Source: JBBDNC01 sp040877875
Lineage (GTDB): Bacteria > Bacteroidota > Rhodothermia > Balneolales > Balneolaceae
DNA: 17,405 nucleotides
Reading direction: 5' to 3'
NCBI GenBank assembly: GCA_040877875.1
Contig: JBBDNC010000130.1
Location: forward strand, 1 to 17,405
This document shows, piece after piece, positions 13,995 through 17,405 of this stretch. The notes under the pieces were generated by a model. It was not told the origin of the DNA, did not search any database, and saw only the letters and a program-made list of their open reading frames with translations. The first letter of the stretch is position 1. Every line of letters begins with the position of its first letter. The translations under genes were made by a program, and so were the position numbers.

Positions 13995-14308
13995 AACAAA
14001 CCAGATCCGACATAGCCTATCTACTGACTGCGGTTTTGACTGCCGGGCTGCTGGTCTCCACATTTCATATCCACGGTGGCGGGCAGGCACAACTCAACGT
14101 CCCATCTGAAACAGGCCTCGAGTATGTTCAGGATCACAATTTCTGTCCGGTTTGCAGTGTCCTCTATGAAGGAATAGAACTAGCTTGTATTGAAATGCCC
14201 GGGCCGGATTTCGCCATCGAATTCCTTCCCCGGGAGACCGACAGGATTGCAATTCACAATTTGTATGCTGTAAATAATGGCCGCTCCCCTCCTGCCCTTC
14301 ATATTTAA
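13991..14308 (+). CDS. Small membrane-anchored Cys/His protein of the metal operon
   Basis: 105-residue exported or membrane-anchored protein with one hydrophobic segment (about 9-24, AYLLTAVLTAGLLVST), followed by HIHGG (26-30). A DHNFCPVC motif (48-55) comes next, then Cys66, and a C-terminal NNGRSPPAL (95-103). The CxxC and the arginine-(A/S)-PP ending resemble the DUF2946-like small proteins found next to copper or zinc TonB receptors. That assignment is tentative. His26, His28, His49, Cys52 and Cys55 could bind a metal ion. The start is TTG at 13991: an in-frame TGA lies at 13979-13981 and no ATG precedes the hydrophobic segment. It is the first gene of the probable operon with the lipoprotein and receptor, 145 bases before the next gene. 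Confidence 0.7.
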   Translation: MKQTRSDIAYLLTAVLTAGLLVSTFHIHGGGQAQLNVPSETGLEYVQDHNFCPVCSVLYEGIELACIEMPGPDFAIEFLPRETDRIAIHNLYAVNNGRSPPALHI

Positions 14309-14344
14309 AACCGGCTGATCCCTTTCAATCTTTTTTTATCAATC

Positions 14345-14379
14345 ACAGGATTCCTGTCCAACGGGCGGATTCAACCCGT
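14345..14379 (+). promoter_or_regulatory. Two small consecutive stem-loops
   Basis: ACAGG (14345-14349), three bases, CCTGT (14353-14357), then ACGGG (14361-14365), nine bases, CCCGT (14375-14379). Both are 5-bp stems in the 145-base spacer between the small membrane protein and the lipoprotein gene. A T-run precedes them and none follows, so they are more likely mRNA-stabilising or incidental than terminators. Confidence 0.25.
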
Positions 14380-14453
14380 GTATTCCCCATCGCCGGTTCG
14401 GTTCAAAAAATTCAAGAACAAGAATTTAAAAGAATCTCAAACGCATACTTATC

Positions 14454-14969
14454 ATGAAATTATTTAATTGCAACAACAGTCCATTCAGTTTACTCACAAT
14501 CCTTTTTTTACTGGTTACTCCTCTCCTTTTTCTCGGCGCCTGTGATGTTACATCAAGCGAGGAGGATGACGAGTATGAGGAACACTCAGACCCCTGGGGC
14601 CTCGCGCTCATTCAGGGCGAAAATGAAATCGCCCGGCAGCACCAGGATAGAAGCATCAGCTATAAAGAGGGTGATCATATCGAACTTTTGGCCGGTGAGG
14701 ATTCCCCCCTGATCACAGTTCAATTCATTGATCAGGATGGTGATTTCATAGAACCGGATCACCTGGATGAAGACTCTGCCCTCAACTGGGATATTGTCGA
14801 TAAAGAGTTCCTTGATATCGATCAAAATCCTGAAGATAATAAATGGAGTTTTCATTTTGTCGGACTAAGTGAAGGGGAAACAACGGTTACCTTTGACCTT
14901 CTTCACGGGGGGCACAGTGACTTTACATCCAGTCCTTTTACAGTTCACGTTCATGAAAACTCTCAATAA
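14454..14969 (+). CDS. Histidine-containing lipoprotein of the metal operon
   Basis: 171-residue predicted lipoprotein. The signal peptide ends in a lipobox-like LGAC with Cys30 as the lipidated residue, followed by an acidic linker (SSEEDDEYEEHSD). The rest reads as beta-rich, with an Ig-like flavour: ITVQFIDQDGDFIEPDHL (87-104), KWSFHFVGLSEGETTVTFDL (130-149), and a His-rich end HGGHSDF (151-157) and HVH (165-167). Nine histidines in all, several in pairs, suit zinc or copper binding at the cell surface or in the periplasm. I do not know a named family for it. It lies 145 bases after the small membrane protein and 98 before the receptor, so it is probably an accessory substrate-capture or hand-over protein. 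That role is inferred from position. Confidence 0.75.
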   Translation: MKLFNCNNSPFSLLTILFLLVTPLLFLGACDVTSSEEDDEYEEHSDPWGLALIQGENEIARQHQDRSISYKEGDHIELLAGEDSPLITVQFIDQDGDFIEPDHLDEDSALNWDIVDKEFLDIDQNPEDNKWSFHFVGLSEGETTVTFDLLHGGHSDFTSSPFTVHVHENSQ

Positions 14970-14982
14970 GATAAATCAAAGT

Positions 14983-15018
14983 GAAAGACGGCCGGACGGA
15001 ACGGAAAGGCCGTCTTTC
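14983..15018 (+). terminator. GC-rich hairpin between lipoprotein and receptor genes
   Basis: GAAAGACGGCC (14983-14993) pairs perfectly with GGCCGTCTTTC (15008-15018) around a 14-base loop. In RNA three more pairs, two of them G-U, extend the stem to 14980-15021. It starts 13 bases after the lipoprotein stop and ends about 50 bases before the receptor start. Only a weak U-rich tail follows, so partial termination or 3'-end protection of the upstream message is likelier than full termination. It would set the ratio of lipoprotein to receptor. Confidence 0.6.
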
Positions 15019-15067
15019 GTTCAAATTCCTGAAATCTGACAAGGCTGAGAATGATAAATATGACAGT

Positions 15068-17344
15068 ATGATGAGAAGAAGAATCTGCATCCTATGTACT
15101 ACTTTACTCCTATTTCTGCCAGGGCTACTTTCGGCAAATGCCGGATATTTATCGCATTCCCTTACAGCAGCCGGTTCGATCTCAGGAAGGATCATGGATG
15201 CCGAATCCAACGATCCTGTTTCATTTGCCTATATCCATCTTGAGGAGATCAACAGAACCAGTACTTCCGACCGGAACGGCCGTTTTGAATTTCGAAACGT
15301 ACCCTCCGGGACCTTCACCCTGACAGTTCACCGCATCGGATATGTAACTCAAAAAAACAGGATTGAGATTTCGGACAATGAACGTTTTGAAATCACAGTA
15401 ACTCTTCAGCCGACTGTCATATCAGGCGAATCGATTGAAGTTATAGCCGATGCCGATCAACTGACTGGTTCCAACCTGGAACATGCCTCCATAAAAGTAA
15501 CCGGTGATGAGCTGCGGCAAGATCTCGGTACGACTCTTTCTGAAACCTTGAGTAATCAGCCTGGTTTTTCGCAACGAACCATGGGAGCGGCGCCCGGCAG
15601 GCCGGTCATACGTGGACTGGGCGATCAACGGGTTCTGATCCTTCAAGACGGGGAACGTACAGGGGATGTCTCGTGGACTTCCTCCGATCACGCCGTATCG
15701 CTGGATCCTTCTACTGCCAATGAAATCGAAATTGCCCGCGGGCCTGCCGCCCTGGAATACGGCTCCAATGCCATTGGTGGGGTCATAAACGTGGTAAAGA
15801 ATCAGATCCCCAACTCGGTGCCCACAAACATCACCGGCGTCGTTTCCATGCAGGGGGCGAGCGTCAACCGGGGACTGACGGGAGCAGGATCGGTCACCAT
15901 TCCATGGAATGACATCGTTTTGAATCTTGACCTAAACGGCAGAACCGGACAGGATTTCGAATCCCCGATCGGAACATTAACCCATACGCATATCCGATCC
16001 TCCAGTAACGCATTCGGGGCAAGCTATATCCGACCCTGGGGATATGCCGGGCTATCGGGATCCATGTATTTCAACCGATATGGAATTCCACCTGACCCGG
16101 TGGGGGGGCATGAAGAAGGTGTGGATATTGAAATGACCAAATACCAGGTAGACTCACAAAGTGAAATCCTGCTCAACGACTCCTTTTTTAATTTGCTTGA
16201 GCTCAGGGGTTCGTTTACAAGTTACCAGCATCAGGAAATTGAATCTGACGGGCTCACCGGAACTGAATATGGAGTCATTACCACAACCGGTTCGGTAAAA
16301 GCACGTCATGACGAACTACTGTTCTTTGACGAGGGGGTTGTAGGGCTCTGGGGCGAACATGTTGACTATGCCGTATTTGGCTCCCGCACACCCAATTCCA
16401 ATTCAACCAGTGCCTCCATGTACGCTTTGCAGGAGTCAGATTTTGGCTTCTTCCACCTTGAAACGGGCTTTCGTTTCGATTACAATCTTGCCCGTCCCGA
16501 ACATGACCGGCCCGGCTCCTTTATCGGGTATGTACGCGAACGTTCCTTCTATGCGCTGACCACGTCCCTGTCCGCCATTTACGACTTCGGGAGAGGGTAT
16601 CACCTTGGAACGACCCTCATGCATTCTTTTCGCCCGCCGTCACTGGAAGAACTCTATTCCGAAGGGCCCCACCTGGCGGCTTATTCCTTCGAAATCGGGA
16701 ACCCCGACCTGGGGCCAGAACGGGGCCTTGGATCAGAATTGTTTGCCCGTTACAGAACCGACCAAACCAATATCGAATTATCCGGGTATTACAATCACTT
16801 CAACAATTACATCTACCCCCGGGATACGGGTCAGCCGAACCACCGGCGTCCGAACCTGAACAACTGGCAATACGTCGGTGCCCGTGCAGCCCTGTATGGA
16901 GTTGAATTCTCCTCCGAATTTCGACTGGTTAACAATTTCAGGTTTTCAGGGAGCTACTCGTTCACAATCGGTTTCCGCGACGTCCCGGAAGAGGAGCAGG
17001 AGTCTACAGGATTGGAAGATTCCCATCAACCCCTCCCGCTGATTCCCCCGATGAAAGGGAACATCGGTATCCATTATGTTAAAAGTGATTTTTCAGCCGG
17101 GGGAAGAGTCCGTTTGGCGGCCCGTCAGGGCCGGGTGGCAGAATTGGAAACTCCGACTCCGGGCTATGCAGTGGTCGACCTAAATGCGCAGTACCGGTTT
17201 GACTGGGGGGATACGTTCCACACGTTAACCCTCAATCTTCAGAATCTCATGAATGAAGAGTATTACAATCATCTCTCAAGAATCAAACACATCTTCCCGG
17301 AACATGGCCGGTCCGTCAATCTGTTATATCGGGTCTACTTTTAG
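15068..17344 (+). CDS. ZnuD-like TonB-dependent outer-membrane receptor
   Basis: 758-residue outer-membrane receptor that takes up a metal ion or metal complex with energy from TonB. It has a signal peptide (1-25), a carboxypeptidase-regulatory-like beta domain (about 37-120, SGRIMDAESNDPVSFAYIHL), a plug (about 145-246) and a 22-strand barrel ending in the aromatic YRVYF. The plug phrase GDVSWTSSDHAVSLDP (199-214) and the barrel phrase NRYGIPP...GVDIEM (336-355) align with the ZnuD zinc receptor of Neisseria. The His/Cys-rich extracellular loop that ZnuD has between those two parts is reduced to DPVGGHEEG with a single His348. I chose ATG 15068 over GTG 14981 because the latter lies inside a hairpin and would place 29 non-signal residues first. 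ATG 15071 is equally possible. It is the last gene of the operon. Zinc is most likely. Copper or a chelate is possible. Confidence 0.9.
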   Translation: MMRRRICILCTTLLLFLPGLLSANAGYLSHSLTAAGSISGRIMDAESNDPVSFAYIHLEEINRTSTSDRNGRFEFRNVPSGTFTLTVHRIGYVTQKNRIEISDNERFEITVTLQPTVISGESIEVIADADQLTGSNLEHASIKVTGDELRQDLGTTLSETLSNQPGFSQRTMGAAPGRPVIRGLGDQRVLILQDGERTGDVSWTSSDHAVSLDPSTANEIEIARGPAALEYGSNAIGGVINVVKNQIPNSVPTNITGVVSMQGASVNRGLTGAGSVTIPWNDIVLNLDLNGRTGQDFESPIGTLTHTHIRSSSNAFGASYIRPWGYAGLSGSMYFNRYGIPPDPVGGHEEGVDIEMTKYQVDSQSEILLNDSFFNLLELRGSFTSYQHQEIESDGLTGTEYGVITTTGSVKARHDELLFFDEGVVGLWGEHVDYAVFGSRTPNSNSTSASMYALQESDFGFFHLETGFRFDYNLARPEHDRPGSFIGYVRERSFYALTTSLSAIYDFGRGYHLGTTLMHSFRPPSLEELYSEGPHLAAYSFEIGNPDLGPERGLGSELFARYRTDQTNIELSGYYNHFNNYIYPRDTGQPNHRRPNLNNWQYVGARAALYGVEFSSEFRLVNNFRFSGSYSFTIGFRDVPEEEQESTGLEDSHQPLPLIPPMKGNIGIHYVKSDFSAGGRVRLAARQGRVAELETPTPGYAVVDLNAQYRFDWGDTFHTLTLNLQNLMNEEYYNHLSRIKHIFPEHGRSVNLLYRVYF

Positions 17345-17405
17345 AGGGCTTTTGCACAACCGGTCTTTTGCCCAATGCCTGCGTTATCGATCGGTTGAAA
17401 TCCTC

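Noticed and set aside
14981..15067. GTG-started N-terminal extension of the TonB receptor
   Set aside because: The GTG lies within a strong hairpin and the extension would put 29 charged residues before the signal peptide.

Overview
The window looks like chromosomal DNA of a Bacteroidota-type bacterium, most likely from the Balneolota/Rhodothermota side. This is an inference from four things: a carboxypeptidase-Q-like M28 peptidase, a fused gamma-alpha 2-oxoacid:ferredoxin oxidoreductase, AraC-type DNA-binding domains of the Bacteroidota style, and a TonB-dependent receptor with an N-terminal carboxypeptidase-regulatory-like domain. Few genes have a clear Shine-Dalgarno site, and three genes (215, 5978 on the minus strand, 13991) can only start at TTG.

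Layout. 1-5400 holds housekeeping genes, mostly as single units: a secreted M28 peptidase, trmH, a two-CBS-domain protein, an orphan OmpR-type response regulator, a 714-base gap without a gene, and bioB. 5550-7587 is an AT-rich island made only of small regulators. A CI-like repressor is transcribed away from a Cro-sized helix-turn-helix gene across a 95-base spacer with two dyads. These are followed by an unknown 77-residue protein and two free-standing AraC-type DNA-binding domains that are paralogous. No integrase, capsid gene or att repeat is visible. 7616-10586 is the korA-korB operon (minus strand), which makes or uses reduced ferredoxin at the 2-oxoacid step. 10924-12419 (minus strand) holds a DUF2892 membrane protein, the decayed 3' end of an SMP-30/gluconolactonase gene not previously evident as an ORF, and a creatininase-family hydrolase. 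12693-13655 is a Gfo/Idh/MocA oxidoreductase facing away from the creatininase.

13991-17344 is a probable zinc-acquisition operon. It encodes a small membrane-anchored Cys/His protein, a histidine-containing lipoprotein, and a ZnuD-like TonB-dependent receptor. A 10-bp-arm inverted repeat lies at the likely promoter, and an 11-bp GC-rich hairpin sits between the lipoprotein and receptor genes. The receptor keeps the ZnuD plug and loop-flanking signature but has almost none of the His/Cys-rich zinc-capture loop. The two accessory proteins carry His and Cys instead, which suggests zinc or copper capture was moved to partner proteins.

The most interesting parts are the metal-uptake operon with its two unassigned accessory proteins, the regulator-only island with AraC domains whose last motif is duplicated at a fixed 18-residue spacing, and the gluconolactonase pseudogene abutting the creatininase stop codon. 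Nothing here is a clear defence system, CRISPR array, IS element, rRNA or tRNA gene.
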